A DNA stretch of 64,000 bases from Alkalicaulis satelles (GTDB lineage Bacteria; Pseudomonadota; Alphaproteobacteria; Caulobacterales; Maricaulaceae). Of the stretch, positions 1-13,023 are shown one piece after another. Below the pieces are notes generated by a model, which had not been told where the DNA came from, searched no databases, and saw only the letters and a program-made list of their open reading frames with translations. The position numbers were made by a program, and so were the translations under genes. Numbering within the stretch: the stretch's first letter is position 1; each line of letters opens with the position of its first letter. The stretch is taken from NCBI RefSeq assembly GCF_008630495.1, contig NZ_VWOJ01000003.1, forward strand, positions 186,001 through 250,000. The letters are read 5' to 3'.

Positions 1-1860
1 GCTGATCGCCATGTGGGCGAGCTTGGAGGCGTTCCACAGCTTGGTGACCAGGCGCTTGCCCTGTTTGAGCGTGTTGACCGCCAGCGCTGTGTCCTGGCCC
101 AGACGCGACGTGCCCGTCCAGTAGCGCACCGGGTCCGTGCCGTACTCGTCCAGCAGCTTGATCGGATCGATGATATTGCCCTTGGACTTGGACATTTTCG
201 ATCCGTCGCCCGCCAGGCACCAGCCGGAAATGGCGATATCGCGCCAGGGAACCTGGTTCTCGTGATGGAGCGCCTTGACGATGGTGTAGAAGGCCCAGGT
301 GCGGATGATCTCATGGGCCTGCGGGCGCAGGGCCATGGGGAACTGGCGTTTGTGGGTCTCGTAGTCGAAGCTCAGCTCTTGCGTGATCGAGCGGGTCACC
401 AGCTGGGGCGAGACTGACGAGGTCGCCCAGGTGTCCATCACGTCGCGCTCGCCCTCCACCTCGTGAGGTTCATAGCCGCGCGGCGCCTGCAAGGTGGGGT
501 CCACCGGCAGCTCGTCTTTCGACGCGACGATAATCTTGCCTTCCTCGCCGGGGCGTTTGGAGTACCAGACCGGCAAAGGCACGCCGAAATGGCGCTGGCG
601 CGAGATGGACCAGTCCCATTTGAGCCCCTCCACCCAGCTTTCAAAACGCTGGCGCATATAGGCCGGACGCCAGGTGATCTCGCGGCCCTTGGCCAGGATC
701 TCCTCCTTGAAATCCAGCGTGCGGATGAACCATTGCGGCGTGACGATGATCTCCAGCGGCGCGCCCGAACGCTCGGCCGCCGGGATCACCTGACGGGTGG
801 GCTCCTGATTGAGCACCGCGCCGCGCTCTTTGAGCAGCTCCAGGATCGCTTCCTTGGCCTTGGCCGCCTTGAGGCCGGCCAGCGCGGCGGAGATCTCGCG
901 CGCGCCGTCCGGATCCAGGCTCGGCCAGCCCTCATCGCCGAAGGGCAGGTCCGCGATCATCTTGCCGGCCTGGTCGATCACCAGGCGCAGGGGCAGTTTG
1001 TGGGTGCGCCACCACTGGATATCGGTGACGTCGCCGAACGTGCAGCACATCACCACGCCGGTGCCCTTTTCAGGGTCCACGCTGGGCTCTGCGAAAATCT
1101 CCACCGGAACACGATAGAGCGGGGTGATGGCGCGCTTGCCGATCAGCTCGCCCGCACGCGGATGATCGGGATGGATCATCAGACCGCCGCACGCGCCGAT
1201 CAGTTCCGGGCGCGTGGTGGCGATCACCACCGGCTCGCCGCCGCCCTCAACCTCGAAGGCGATATAGTTGAGCAGGCCCTCGCGCTCGATCTCCTCCACC
1301 TCGGCCTGGGCGATGGCGGTGCGGTCGGCCGGATCCCACAAGGTGGGCTCCAGGCGCCGCTCCAGAAGGCCCTTGGCGTAGAGGTCCAGGAAGGACATCT
1401 GCGACACCGCGCGGCTTTCGTCCGAAATGGTCTGGTATTCCCGGCTCCAGTCCACGCTCAGCGCCAGGCGCGAGAACAGATCGCGGAATTGCTGGTGATA
1501 TTCAGGGATCACCTCGCGGCACAGCGCGATGAATTCATCGCGCGCCATGGTCCCGCCGCGCACCTTGCGCACCTTCTCCACCAGCCGCTCGGTGGGCAGG
1601 CCGTTATCGTCCCAGCCGATGGGATAGAGCACGTTGCGCCCGCTCATGCGCATATAGCGCGCCATGATGTCGGCCTGGGTGTAGGAATAGACATGGCCCA
1701 CGTGCAGCGCGCCAGACACGGTCGGGGGCGGGGTGTCGATCACGTAATCGGTGTCGGCCGGCCGGGCCGGATCCCAGCGGAAGGCGTCATCTTCTGCCCA
1801 GCGCGCGCGCAGCGCGGCCTCATTGGCCTTGGCGTCATAGGAATCGGGAAACGGGGTCAT
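1..1860 (-). CDS. valS: valyl-tRNA synthetase, archaeal/Rickettsia-type (3' part outside window)
   Basis: Class Ia aminoacyl-tRNA synthetase that charges tRNA-Val in the cytoplasm. The N-terminal 620 codons are present and the C-terminus runs off the window edge. The HIGH-equivalent HVGH is at residues 53-56 and KMSKS at 555-559, with the CP1 editing region between. The block around HVGH reads PPPTVSGALHVGHVYSYT, followed by GWDDNGLPTE. This is the form I know from archaeal and Rickettsia ValRS. The common bacterial form has PPPNVTGSLHMGHA followed by GTDHAGIATQ. ATG start; a promoter-like pair lies 45-70 bp upstream. Family assignment is certain; the archaeal-genre call rests on remembered sequences and is strong but unaligned. 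Confidence 0.96.
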   Translation of the reverse strand, partial: MTPFPDSYDAKANEAALRARWAEDDAFRWDPARPADTDYVIDTPPPTVSGALHVGHVYSYTQADIMARYMRMSGRNVLYPIGWDDNGLPTERLVEKVRKVRGGTMARDEFIALCREVIPEYHQQFRDLFSRLALSVDWSREYQTISDESRAVSQMSFLDLYAKGLLERRLEPTLWDPADRTAIAQAEVEEIEREGLLNYIAFEVEGGGEPVVIATTRPELIGACGGLMIHPDHPRAGELIGKRAITPLYRVPVEIFAEPSVDPEKGTGVVMCCTFGDVTDIQWWRTHKLPLRLVIDQAGKMIADLPFGDEGWPSLDPDGAREISAALAGLKAAKAKEAILELLKERGAVLNQEPTRQVIPAAERSGAPLEIIVTPQWFIRTLDFKEEILAKGREITWRPAYMRQRFESWVEGLKWDWSISRQRHFGVPLPVWYSKRPGEEGKIIVASKDELPVDPTLQAPRGYEPHEVEGERDVMDTWATSSVSPQLVTRSITQELSFDYETHKRQFPMALRPQAHEIIRTWAFYTIVKALHHENQVPWRDIAISGWCLAGDGSKMSKSKGNIIDPIKLLDEYGTDPVRYWTGTSRLGQDTALAVNTLKQGKRLVTKLWNASKLAHMAIS

Positions 1861-1904
1861 GGGCGCAGGACCGTGATGTCTGGAGCGGCAGGGATTGGCT
1901 GGCG

Positions 1905-1931
1905 GTCTTAGACGATTTCGCCGCAGTGCAA
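1905..1931 (-). promoter_or_regulatory. putative promoter for valS
   Basis: On the minus strand TTGCAC is followed by a spacer of about 13 bp and TCTAAGAC. This resembles the Caulobacter-type housekeeping pattern (TTGAC-N10-14-GCTANAWC), though the -35 is weak. It sits about 45 bp before the valS ATG. A perfect 16-bp palindrome, AGGCGGGCGCCCGCCT, at 1978-1993 overlaps the stop codon of the upstream gene and may separate the two units. Confidence 0.35.
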
Positions 1932-1992
1932 AAGCGGGCGTGCTGGGGGCCGGGCCCACATTACCCACATGCCTGGCAGGCGGGCGCCCGCC

Positions 1993-3006
1993 TCAGGGCT
2001 GCCCGCCCTCCGTCAGCGTTCCGGACCTGTCCGGGCACCGGGTCACGATGCTGGCAGAGGAAAAGTCAAACTCGAGGCGCCAGCAATCAAGCAGCACATC
2101 GCTCCCGATGGTGATCCGGTATGGATCATCAGCCCGGCGCGCGCCGGGCGCCCTGACCGTGATGCGGTCTATAGGCCCGTAGCGGCGTTCATACTCGACC
2201 CTGGCATGATGGGCTTCAATCTCGCCGCGCTGGGCGAAGCGCAGAATGGATGCCGGCGAAAGGCCTTGAAGCTCGAACCCGGTATTGCGGTGTTCAAACG
2301 CCAGCGCCTGTTCGATAAACCAGAATGAAGCAAACACCAGCGCCTCTTCCGGCTGGGCGATCAGGCTGCGGTCTTCAAGAGCCATGGCGGTTGAACGCTC
2401 CAGTGAGGAGGGGCGCGAGACGCTGAAGCTGATCTCGAAGGGCAGACCGTATGACCGCGCCTGCCCGACCCATTCCAGCCCGCGCCGGCCCTCGAAGCGG
2501 GATACGGTCATCGGCGCATGGGCGGGGCGCTCGGGATCGTGAAACACCATTATGAGACGGTCAATATTCTGAAGCGCAGCAACGCCGATCACGCCGTCTG
2601 CGCCGTCAGCCATCACGGTGTCCTCAAACCAGACCACGCGCTGGCGAAACGCCCGTCCGCCATGAGGCAGGATCCGGGCGCGCCCGGTGCGCCCACGCGT
2701 CACATCCCCCTGGATATCCAGACGGACGCCCAGTGACAGAACCGGATTGGACCTCAGCCCCAGCCGGTTGGCCGCCTCAGGATTGAGCAGAATGAAGCGG
2801 GGGCCATCGGGGGCCACAAGCAGGCGCACAGGATGGCCGTTGATATCAGCCGCCAGCATGGGCCGCTGACCGGGCTGGGCCTCCACCACCAGCTCAGCGC
2901 CCCGCTGGGCCGCATATGCCGCCCTGAATGAAGCGATACAGGAGATGATCAGGGTGAGACAGACAAGCGGACCGGTCAAAAGGCCCTGCCGCCAGAATAA
3001 AATCAT
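1993..3006 (-). CDS. secreted protein of unknown function, possibly a degenerate retropepsin-like fold
   Basis: I do not recognise this gene as a named family. From the ATG used here (337 aa) it begins with a hydrophobic segment and an AYAAQ signal-peptidase-like site near residue 33, so it is probably periplasmic. The body has two repeated-looking beta-rich halves. One contains GHPVRLLVAPDG and a later DGVIGVAAL, loosely recalling aspartic-protease-like folds, but no clear DTG catalytic triad is visible; that reading is weak inference. A TTG 33 bp upstream is also in frame, but the ATG has a better ribosome site (GCGAGGG). It precedes valS on the same strand. Confidence 0.7.
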   Translation of the reverse strand: MILFWRQGLLTGPLVCLTLIISCIASFRAAYAAQRGAELVVEAQPGQRPMLAADINGHPVRLLVAPDGPRFILLNPEAANRLGLRSNPVLSLGVRLDIQGDVTRGRTGRARILPHGGRAFRQRVVWFEDTVMADGADGVIGVAALQNIDRLIMVFHDPERPAHAPMTVSRFEGRRGLEWVGQARSYGLPFEISFSVSRPSSLERSTAMALEDRSLIAQPEEALVFASFWFIEQALAFEHRNTGFELQGLSPASILRFAQRGEIEAHHARVEYERRYGPIDRITVRAPGARRADDPYRITIGSDVLLDCWRLEFDFSSASIVTRCPDRSGTLTEGGQP

Positions 3007-3100
3007 GCCGCCCTCGCCGGTTTCACCTCTGGAGCTCAACCTAGTTCAGAACAAGCCGGATGGCGCGAATAATGTGCAATTTAATGGTCCGGCAAGGCGG

Positions 3101-3126
3101 CTTGATCCCCTTCTCCGCCTTATACC
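3101..3126 (+). promoter_or_regulatory. putative promoter for hslU
   Basis: TTGATC followed after 13 bp by TATACC, about 80 bp upstream of hslU. The leading CTTGAT also resembles a heat-shock (sigma-32) -35 element, which would suit an HslU gene, but no good CCCAT-type -10 follows at the usual distance. Weak call. Confidence 0.3.
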
Positions 3127-3208
3127 GATGCAGCGCAGGGCTTTGTGCGCGGGCCGTGAGGGGCCTACATGAAGGCCTCATCGTCACGCCTGCACCGGAC
3201 CTCTCCTC

Positions 3209-4513
3209 ATGACCGAGTATTCGCCCCGCGAGATCGTCTCCGAGCTTGACCGCCACATCATCGGCCAGTCCGAGGCGAAGAAGGCGGTGGCCATCGCCCT
3301 GCGCAATCGCTGGCGGCGCAAGCGCCTGCCCGAGGGCCTGCGCGAGGAGGTGACGCCCAAGAACATCCTGATGATCGGCCCGACGGGCGTGGGCAAGACC
3401 GAGATCTCGCGCCGCCTGGCCAAGCTGGCCGGCGCGCCCTTCCTCAAGGTGGAGGCCACCAAGTTCACCGAGGTGGGCTATGTGGGCCGGGACGTGGATT
3501 CCATCGCCCGCGATCTGGTCGAGGTCGCCATCTCCATCGTGCGCGAGGCCAAGCGCGAAGAGGTCAAGGCCAAGGCCCATGGCGCCGCCGAGCGCCGGGT
3601 TCTCGATGCCCTGGTGGGCGCGGATGCGTCCGCCTCCACCCGCGAGGCCTTCCGCAAGAAGCTGCTGGCGGGCGAGCTGGACGACAAGGAGATCGAGATC
3701 CAGCTCTCCGATGACTCTTCGCCGCTGAGCAATATCGACATTCCCGGCATGCCCGGCGGGGTGGGGATGATCAATCTGTCGGAGATTCTGGGCAAAGGCT
3801 TTGGCGGGCGCGCCAAGACCGTGCGCACCACGGTCAAGGACGCCTACGCCCCCCTGATCAACGAGGAAGCCGACAAGCTGCTGGACGAATCCCAGATACA
3901 GGCCGAGGCGGTGCGCCTGGCCGAGAATGAGGGTATCGTCTTCCTGGACGAGATCGACAAGGTCGCCGCCCGCGCCGAATCGCGCGGCGCGGACGTGTCG
4001 CGCGAAGGCGTGCAGCGCGATCTCCTGCCCCTGATCGAGGGCGCCACCGTGGCCACCAAATACGGGCCGGTGAAGACCGACCACGTGCTGTTCATCGCCT
4101 CGGGCGCGTTCCACGTGACCAAGCCCAGCGATCTCCTGCCCGAACTGCAGGGCCGCCTGCCCATCCGGGTGGAGCTGCGCGCCCTCACCCGCGACGATTT
4201 CCGCCGCATCCTCACCGAGCCCCAGGCGAGCCTGGTCACCCAGTATGTCGCGCTGATGAAGACCGAGGGCTTCGAGCTGACCTTCGAGGACAGCGCCATC
4301 GACGCCATCGCCGACTACGCGGCGGAAGTGAATGCCAGCGTGGAGAATATCGGCGCGCGCCGGCTGCAGACCATTCTGGAGCGCGTGGTCGAGGAGATCA
4401 GCTTCACCGCCTCCGACCGCCCGGGCGAAGCGCTGAGTGTGGATGCTGCCTATGTGAAGGACCGCGTCGATTCGCTGGCCAAGAACGCCGACCTGTCGAA
4501 ATTCATTCTGTAG
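3209..4513 (+). CDS. hslU: HslU, ATPase subunit of the HslVU protease
   Basis: AAA+ unfoldase that feeds substrates to the HslV peptidase in the cytoplasm. At 434 aa the length is normal. Walker A GPTGVGKT is at residues 57-64 and a Walker B FLDEIDK lies near residue 248. The I-domain insertion lies between them. The C-terminal tail ends DLSKFIL, matching the HslU tail that docks into HslV, so a partner should exist. hslV normally sits directly upstream in alphaproteobacteria, but here the preceding gene is on the other strand and is unrelated. The ATG follows a CCTCTCCTC stretch with no strong ribosome site. Confidence 0.97.
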   Translation: MTEYSPREIVSELDRHIIGQSEAKKAVAIALRNRWRRKRLPEGLREEVTPKNILMIGPTGVGKTEISRRLAKLAGAPFLKVEATKFTEVGYVGRDVDSIARDLVEVAISIVREAKREEVKAKAHGAAERRVLDALVGADASASTREAFRKKLLAGELDDKEIEIQLSDDSSPLSNIDIPGMPGGVGMINLSEILGKGFGGRAKTVRTTVKDAYAPLINEEADKLLDESQIQAEAVRLAENEGIVFLDEIDKVAARAESRGADVSREGVQRDLLPLIEGATVATKYGPVKTDHVLFIASGAFHVTKPSDLLPELQGRLPIRVELRALTRDDFRRILTEPQASLVTQYVALMKTEGFELTFEDSAIDAIADYAAEVNASVENIGARRLQTILERVVEEISFTASDRPGEALSVDAAYVKDRVDSLAKNADLSKFIL

Positions 4514-4535
4514 ACTCTTTGAGTGGTCGCCTTTT

Positions 4536-4573
4536 CGAACCGCAAAACCGGTTCCCACTTTTGCTGAAAAGGC
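4536..4573. repeat. intergenic element with AAACCGGTTCCCACTTTT core
   Basis: A short AT-richer block between hslU and parD contains AAAACCGGTTCCCACTTTT followed by GCTGAAAAGG. The palindrome AACCGGTT is inside it. I recall very similar motifs scattered in intergenic DNA of many alphaproteobacteria; this is memory, not a search result. No other copy is seen in this window. Confidence 0.35.
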
Positions 4574-4583
4574 TCCGGATAGC

Positions 4584-4596
4584 GACAAGGATTGTC
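4584..4596. promoter_or_regulatory. inverted repeat upstream of parD, possible autoregulatory operator
   Basis: GACAAGGATTGTC is a perfect 5-3-5 inverted repeat about 43 bp upstream of the parD start. ParD-type antitoxins usually repress their own promoter by binding short inverted repeats, so this is a reasonable operator candidate. The assignment is positional only. Confidence 0.3.
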
Positions 4597-4638
4597 AAAG
4601 TGTGTAGGATGACCCTCTCGCTTTAGCCGGAGGCCGCC

Positions 4639-4941
4639 ATGCACATCTCCCTGACCGAACGCCTGGAAGCCTGGGTCCGCGCCAAGGTGGAGAGCGGGCT
4701 CTATAACAATGCCAGCGAGGTCATCCGCGAGGCCCTGCGCACCCAGATGCGCGCGGAACAGACCTATCAGGAGAAGCTCGACGCCCTGCGCGCCGAGATC
4801 GACAAGGGCTGGGCCCAGGCGGATGCGGGCGATGTGGTCGAGTTCGACTTTGATGCGATCATGAAAGAAGTCGAGGCTGAACTGGCCGATGCTGACGATG
4901 CGCCAGACGCGCAGGCTATAGCGGACGCTGTGCATGGCTAG
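4639..4941 (+). CDS. parD: ParD-family antitoxin
   Basis: Antitoxin half of a type II toxin-antitoxin pair. The first 50 residues have the ribbon-helix-helix pattern typical of ParD: a short beta strand (MHISLTERLEAWV) and two helices with YNNASEVIREALR. The C-terminal half is acidic and probably disordered until it wraps the toxin (DVVEFDFDAIMKEVEAEL, then a D/A-rich tail). It is 100 aa, somewhat longer than the usual 80 or so. The ribosome site AGCCGGAGG lies just upstream. It overlaps the toxin gene by 8 bp, indicating coupled translation. Confidence 0.85.
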   Translation: MHISLTERLEAWVRAKVESGLYNNASEVIREALRTQMRAEQTYQEKLDALRAEIDKGWAQADAGDVVEFDFDAIMKEVEAELADADDAPDAQAIADAVHG

Positions 4942-5236
4942 GCTTCGCTTCACGCGTGACGCCAACGCGGACATGAAAGCGATCCTGAAATACTCGGTGT
5001 CTCAATGGGGCAAAAGCGTCGCCACCGGCTATGTGCAACGTCTGGAGCGTTCCTGCGAACGCGTGGCGGCCCGTCCTGAAACCGGCCGGACGCGGTCAGA
5101 CCTGCGCGAGGGCCTGAGGTCGGTGGCGGTCGCCAGCCATGTGGTTTTCTTCAGGATTGACCCCGACTCCGTCACCATCGTGCGGGTGCTTCATGCGCGC
5201 CAGGATCCCGGCTCCGCGCTAGAGACAGGCGCTTAG
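4934..5236 (+). CDS. parE: ParE-family toxin
   Basis: Toxin of the RelE/ParE superfamily, partner of the upstream ParD. The 100-aa protein has the canonical layout: N-terminal strand (ARLRFTRDANADMKAI), two helices, then the RPETGRTRSDLREGLRSVAVASHVVFFRI core and the strand VTIVRVLHARQD at the C-terminus. The R-x-x-x-x-HVVFFR and ILH-R pattern favours ParE (gyrase poison) over RelE (mRNA nuclease), although fold alone cannot settle this. The reading frame looks intact, so the pair may be active. Confidence 0.85.
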   Translation: MARLRFTRDANADMKAILKYSVSQWGKSVATGYVQRLERSCERVAARPETGRTRSDLREGLRSVAVASHVVFFRIDPDSVTIVRVLHARQDPGSALETGA

Positions 5237-5362
5237 GCTCTGTCCGCACTGCAGCAGCCCTGCGCGTGCTTAACGCCCGTCAGCGCAGCGAGGACGCGCG
5301 GCCTTGATGTCCGCCGCCGCCCCTGAACCCCGCCCCCCTGCAGCGCGTGGCGCGCCATGGTG

Positions 5363-5391
5363 TTGCCGCCTGCATCCCCCTGTGCTAGTTC
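5363..5391 (+). promoter_or_regulatory. putative promoter for the atpHAGDC operon
   Basis: TTGCCGC, 14-bp spacer, GCTAGTTC: a good fit to the Caulobacter housekeeping consensus (TTGACGS-N10-14-GCTANAWC), lying about 130 bp before atpH. The rest of the 286-bp gap between parE and atpH shows no gene. Confidence 0.5.
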
Positions 5392-5522
5392 GGCGCCGGG
5401 TTGGAACGGGCGTCCGGGCTCAGGCCTGAAGCGGCGTTTCAAAACTCAAGTTCCTTCAAAGGCTTGCACGCGCTCCGGCGTGGTCTGCAAGCGGGCATCA
5501 CGAGAAGAAAGCGGCGCACACG

Positions 5523-7620
<2,098 letters not shown>

Positions 7621-7628
7621 TCCCTTAC

Positions 7629-7653
7629 CGCCGGCGGCATGACGCCGCCGGCG
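7629..7653 (+). terminator. intra-operon hairpin between atpA and atpG
   Basis: A 10-bp perfect stem (CGCCGGCGGC/GCCGCCGGCG) with loop ATGAC lies in the 61-bp gap, followed by CCTTATTG rather than a U-run. It more likely partly attenuates transcription or protects the upstream mRNA from decay than terminates fully. Confidence 0.5.
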
Positions 7654-7681
7654 CCTTATTGACCCCAGCGGCGCGGAAATC

Positions 7682-10070
<2,389 letters not shown>

Positions 10071-10078
10071 AGCTGACA

Positions 10079-10285
10079 ATGGCCTCCGGCCACCCCACGC
10101 TGCGGATCGAGGATTGCGTCAACAGCGCATGTCCCTGGTCCGGAAAACCGGTGAGCGCCGATTCGCTCACCGTCTATCGCGGGGCGGTGGTAGGCTTCTG
10201 TAATCCCGGCTGCCGGGACAAGTTTGAAGCGGCGACCCGCGCGTTCGACAGCGTGATAGCCGCAAGGGACGATGACAATGGCTGA
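10079..10285 (+). CDS. small Cys-rich YHS/TRASH-like protein inside the ATP synthase operon
   Basis: A 68-aa soluble protein with cysteines at 13, 18, 41 and 45. The stretch CPWSGKPVSADSLTVYRG then GFCNPGCRDKF resembles YHS/TRASH-type metal-binding domains. I do not know a named function; zinc, iron or copper sensing or delivery are all possible. It starts eight bases after atpD and overlaps the start of atpC, so it is co-translated with F1 subunits. Frame use and spacing argue for a real gene. Confidence 0.75.
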   Translation: MASGHPTLRIEDCVNSACPWSGKPVSADSLTVYRGAVVGFCNPGCRDKFEAATRAFDSVIAARDDDNG

Positions 10286-10679
10286 CAAGCTTCATTTCGA
10301 TCTCGTCTCGCCGGAAAAGCGCGTGTTCGCCGGTGAGGTGGACATGGTCGTGGTCCCTGGCGAGGACGGTGATTTCGGGGTGCTGGCCGGGCACGCTCCG
10401 TTCATGAGCACGATCCGCTCGGGCGCCATCGCGGTGCATGAGGGCGGGTCGGTGACGCGCACCTTCATCCATGGCGGCTTCGCCGAAGTGACCCCGGACG
10501 GGCTCACCATCCTGGCCGAAGAAGCCATCGCGCTGGATTCGGTGAACGCCGAAAGCGTGTCAGCCGAGCTGACCAAGGCGCGTGAAACCCTCTCCATGGC
10601 CCGCGACGACGCCGAGCGCGCCGAAGCCGAGGCCCGCGTGGACAAGCTCGAAGCCCTGCTGGCGGCGCTAGCTCACTAG
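10278..10679 (+). CDS. atpC: F1 ATP synthase epsilon subunit
   Basis: Rotor subunit and intrinsic inhibitor of F1. The 133-aa protein has the beta-sandwich N-terminal domain (LHFDLVSPEKRVFAGEVDMV, then GDFGVLAGHAPFMS) and a C-terminal helical hairpin rich in A and E. Two ATGs are in frame six bases apart. AAGGGA lies at proper distance from the second, which also gives the family's usual MADK start, so I use it. It overlaps the YHS-like gene by 8 bp and ends the operon. Confidence 0.95.
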   Translation: MADKLHFDLVSPEKRVFAGEVDMVVVPGEDGDFGVLAGHAPFMSTIRSGAIAVHEGGSVTRTFIHGGFAEVTPDGLTILAEEAIALDSVNAESVSAELTKARETLSMARDDAERAEAEARVDKLEALLAALAH

Positions 10680-10704
10680 CCAGACGGCCGCAACCGGACA
10701 TGAA

Positions 10705-10741
10705 AAAGGCCGCGCTCTTTCGAGCGCGGCCTTTGTGTTTT
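10705..10741 (+). terminator. Rho-independent terminator of the atp operon
   Basis: A perfect 13-bp stem AAAGGCCGCGCTC/GAGCGCGGCCTTT with loop TTTC, followed by GTGTTTT. It starts 25 bp after the atpC stop. The same stem could also serve the convergent receptor gene, whose 3' end is just downstream. Confidence 0.92.
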
Positions 10742-10758
10742 GGGGTGGCGCCGGAGGT

Positions 10759-12948
10759 CTAGAAGTCCACGCCCAGACTCACATACAGCCGCCGAGGCTC
10801 CAGAATGGTGGAGTAGACATTGCTGGTGAGGATCTGGGCGGGGTTATTGCGGCGCGGGTATTCGCGATAGTCGATGAAGTCCTTGTCCGTCAGGTTCTGC
10901 ACCACCGCCGTCAGGCGCACCTGATCGCTGAACCGCCAGGTGGCGCCCAGATCGAACTGGGTGAAGCCGCGAAACGCGCCCAGCGCCTCGAACGCGCCCT
11001 GGGCCGATCCGCCATCCTGGGGCTCGTGATAATTGCGCGGACGCCAGGCGCTGGAGCGGTATTCCGCCGTCAGAAAGCCCGTCAGCCGGGACGTGGCGTC
11101 CCATAAAAGCGTGGCGTTGGCCATGTGATCGGGCACAGACACCAGCGGATCACCGACACGGCTGGCTGCACTGTCCGGGTTGAGCTGACTGCGGGTGACC
11201 TCGGAGTCAGTGTAGGTGTAGTTGGCCTGCACCCGCCAGTCAGTGGCCAGCTGGGCCGTAGCGGCCAGTTCCAGCCCCTGAATGACCGCCTCGCCGATAT
11301 TGAGCGATACGCCCGCATTGGCGCCCGTGCCGCGCTCGACCAGATTGGTCAGTTCATTGCGGAACACGGTGGCCTGCACCGACCAGGGACCGGGATTATA
11401 AAGGGCGCTGACCTCGTAATTGGTGCTGGTCTCAGGCTTCAGGTCCGGATTGCCGAAAATCGGCGTCGTGCCCTGATTGCCAAATCCGATAATGCCGCTG
11501 GACAACTGCTCCACCGGAGGCGTGCGGTAGCCGCGCCCGGCGCCGCCTTTCAGCGTCCATGCCCCCGCCGGCGCCCAGACCAGATAGAGGCGCGGGGTGA
11601 ACTCGCCGGAAAACGCCTCGCTGTCATCATAGCGCAGCCCGCCCGTCAGGGTGAGGCTGGGGCTGAGCGCCCAGCTGTCCTCAATGAACACGGAATACTG
11701 GCTGACCGCCGCAGAGCCGCCGCCGAACAGGCCGTCCGTCAGCTCAGGGTCGAGATACTGGCCGCCCACGGTGAGCGTATGCGCGCCCAGCTCGCTGACC
11801 AGCCGGGTGTCGAACACCCAGGTCTCCATTTCCAGCACGCGCGGGCCGCCCTCAACGGCCGGATCCAGACCGCTGCCCGCATTGATCGTGCGCCCCAGCG
11901 TCTCGACAAAGTCATGGGTCAGGCTGGTGAGCCATGTGCCAAAGCTGAATTCGCCCTCATGCGAAAGCCGGAATTGCTGGCGGTTAAAGCCTAGCTCGCG
12001 CTGATAGCCGCGGCAGAAATTGGGGTCGGTGAAATCGCCATGAGAGCAAGGCCCGCTGGTCCCTTGAAGGCGGTGCAGACCGCCCATCTGGCCACGGTCA
12101 TTATTGTAGGTCTGCTCGGTGCGGTCCCAGCGAAAGGAGAAACGCTGTCCCGGCGCCGCGTCGAAATCCAGCCGGGCGCCCATCGTGACGATATCGGCCT
12201 GAACCGGGTTTTGTCCCATGGTGGCGCTCTCCACCAGCCGCTCGGGCGCAAACGGATCCACGCCGGGAATCTCGATATTGGAGTCGCCTCTCCGGGACAC
12301 GCGCGCATAGCCGCTAAAGCCCAGGCGCTCGCCCAGCGGGCCGGCCAGATAACCTTCCGCCAGCGCTGTTGAGCCGAAGCGCGAATCCTCCTGGAACGTG
12401 CCCGATACCTGCACCGAGCCGCCCCAGGTCTCGCCCGGCTGGCGGGTGATCACATTGACCACGCCACCGATCGCGTCCGAGCCGTAAAGCGTGGACATGG
12501 GTCCGCGGATCACCTCCACCCGCTCAATCGCGGCGGCGGGCGGGAAAAACACGCTGGCGGCGTCATTAAAGGCATTGGGCGCCACTGTGCCCATTACGTT
12601 CTGGCGCACGCCGTCGAGCAGCACCAGGGTGTAATCGCTGGGCAAGCCGCGCAGGGATATCGCCTGATTGCCCGTCTTGCCGCTGCGCGCATCAAACGGC
12701 CGGGCGTTCACCCCCTCAACCCCCGTCACAATATCCACCAGGCTGAGAATATTGCGGCGCTCCATCGCCTCGCGCCCGATCACGGTCATGGAGGCGGGAG
12801 CCTGCTCGATCCGCTGGGTATAGCCAGCCGCTGTGACCACGATCACATCGACATTCTGCTGGCCCGCATCCGCGTCCGCGGCGGCGTTAGCAAAAGCGGG
12901 CGCGGCGGCCAGGATGGCGGCGGCGCTGGAGAGGAGGAGACGTTTCAT
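10759..12948 (-). CDS. TonB-dependent outer-membrane receptor (siderophore/iron type)
   Basis: Outer-membrane gated channel powered by TonB-ExbBD. From the ATG used here it has a classical signal peptide (MKRLLLSSAAAILAAAPAFANA). A TonB-box-like DVIVVTA and a plug domain (QAPASMTVIGREAM to RGPMSTLYGSDAIGGVVNVIT) follow, then a 22-strand-type barrel ending in the aromatic LYVSLGVDF. The length of about 729 aa and the plug resemble FepA/Cir-type catecholate or haem receptors. The substrate cannot be fixed from sequence. An upstream Fur-like box suggests iron control. Earlier in-frame starts exist but would place extra residues before the signal peptide. Confidence 0.92.
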   Translation of the reverse strand: MKRLLLSSAAAILAAAPAFANAAADADAGQQNVDVIVVTAAGYTQRIEQAPASMTVIGREAMERRNILSLVDIVTGVEGVNARPFDARSGKTGNQAISLRGLPSDYTLVLLDGVRQNVMGTVAPNAFNDAASVFFPPAAAIERVEVIRGPMSTLYGSDAIGGVVNVITRQPGETWGGSVQVSGTFQEDSRFGSTALAEGYLAGPLGERLGFSGYARVSRRGDSNIEIPGVDPFAPERLVESATMGQNPVQADIVTMGARLDFDAAPGQRFSFRWDRTEQTYNNDRGQMGGLHRLQGTSGPCSHGDFTDPNFCRGYQRELGFNRQQFRLSHEGEFSFGTWLTSLTHDFVETLGRTINAGSGLDPAVEGGPRVLEMETWVFDTRLVSELGAHTLTVGGQYLDPELTDGLFGGGSAAVSQYSVFIEDSWALSPSLTLTGGLRYDDSEAFSGEFTPRLYLVWAPAGAWTLKGGAGRGYRTPPVEQLSSGIIGFGNQGTTPIFGNPDLKPETSTNYEVSALYNPGPWSVQATVFRNELTNLVERGTGANAGVSLNIGEAVIQGLELAATAQLATDWRVQANYTYTDSEVTRSQLNPDSAASRVGDPLVSVPDHMANATLLWDATSRLTGFLTAEYRSSAWRPRNYHEPQDGGSAQGAFEALGAFRGFTQFDLGATWRFSDQVRLTAVVQNLTDKDFIDYREYPRRNNPAQILTSNVYSTILEPRRLYVSLGVDF

Positions 12949-13023
12949 TTTCTGGGACCAACATGTTTGGTGATTGCGAGGCATTTGCAATACGCGCCCA
13001 CGACCGGCCCTGTCCATAGTTTT

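Noticed and set aside
463-1911. Long plus-strand open frame of 482 codons
   Set aside because: It is the antisense shadow of valS. Its translation is rich in R, H, G and A with no known motif, while the minus strand gives HVGH and KMSKS.
3041-4588. Minus-strand frame of 515 codons opposite hslU
   Set aside because: Antisense shadow of hslU, typical of GC-rich codon use; no family features.
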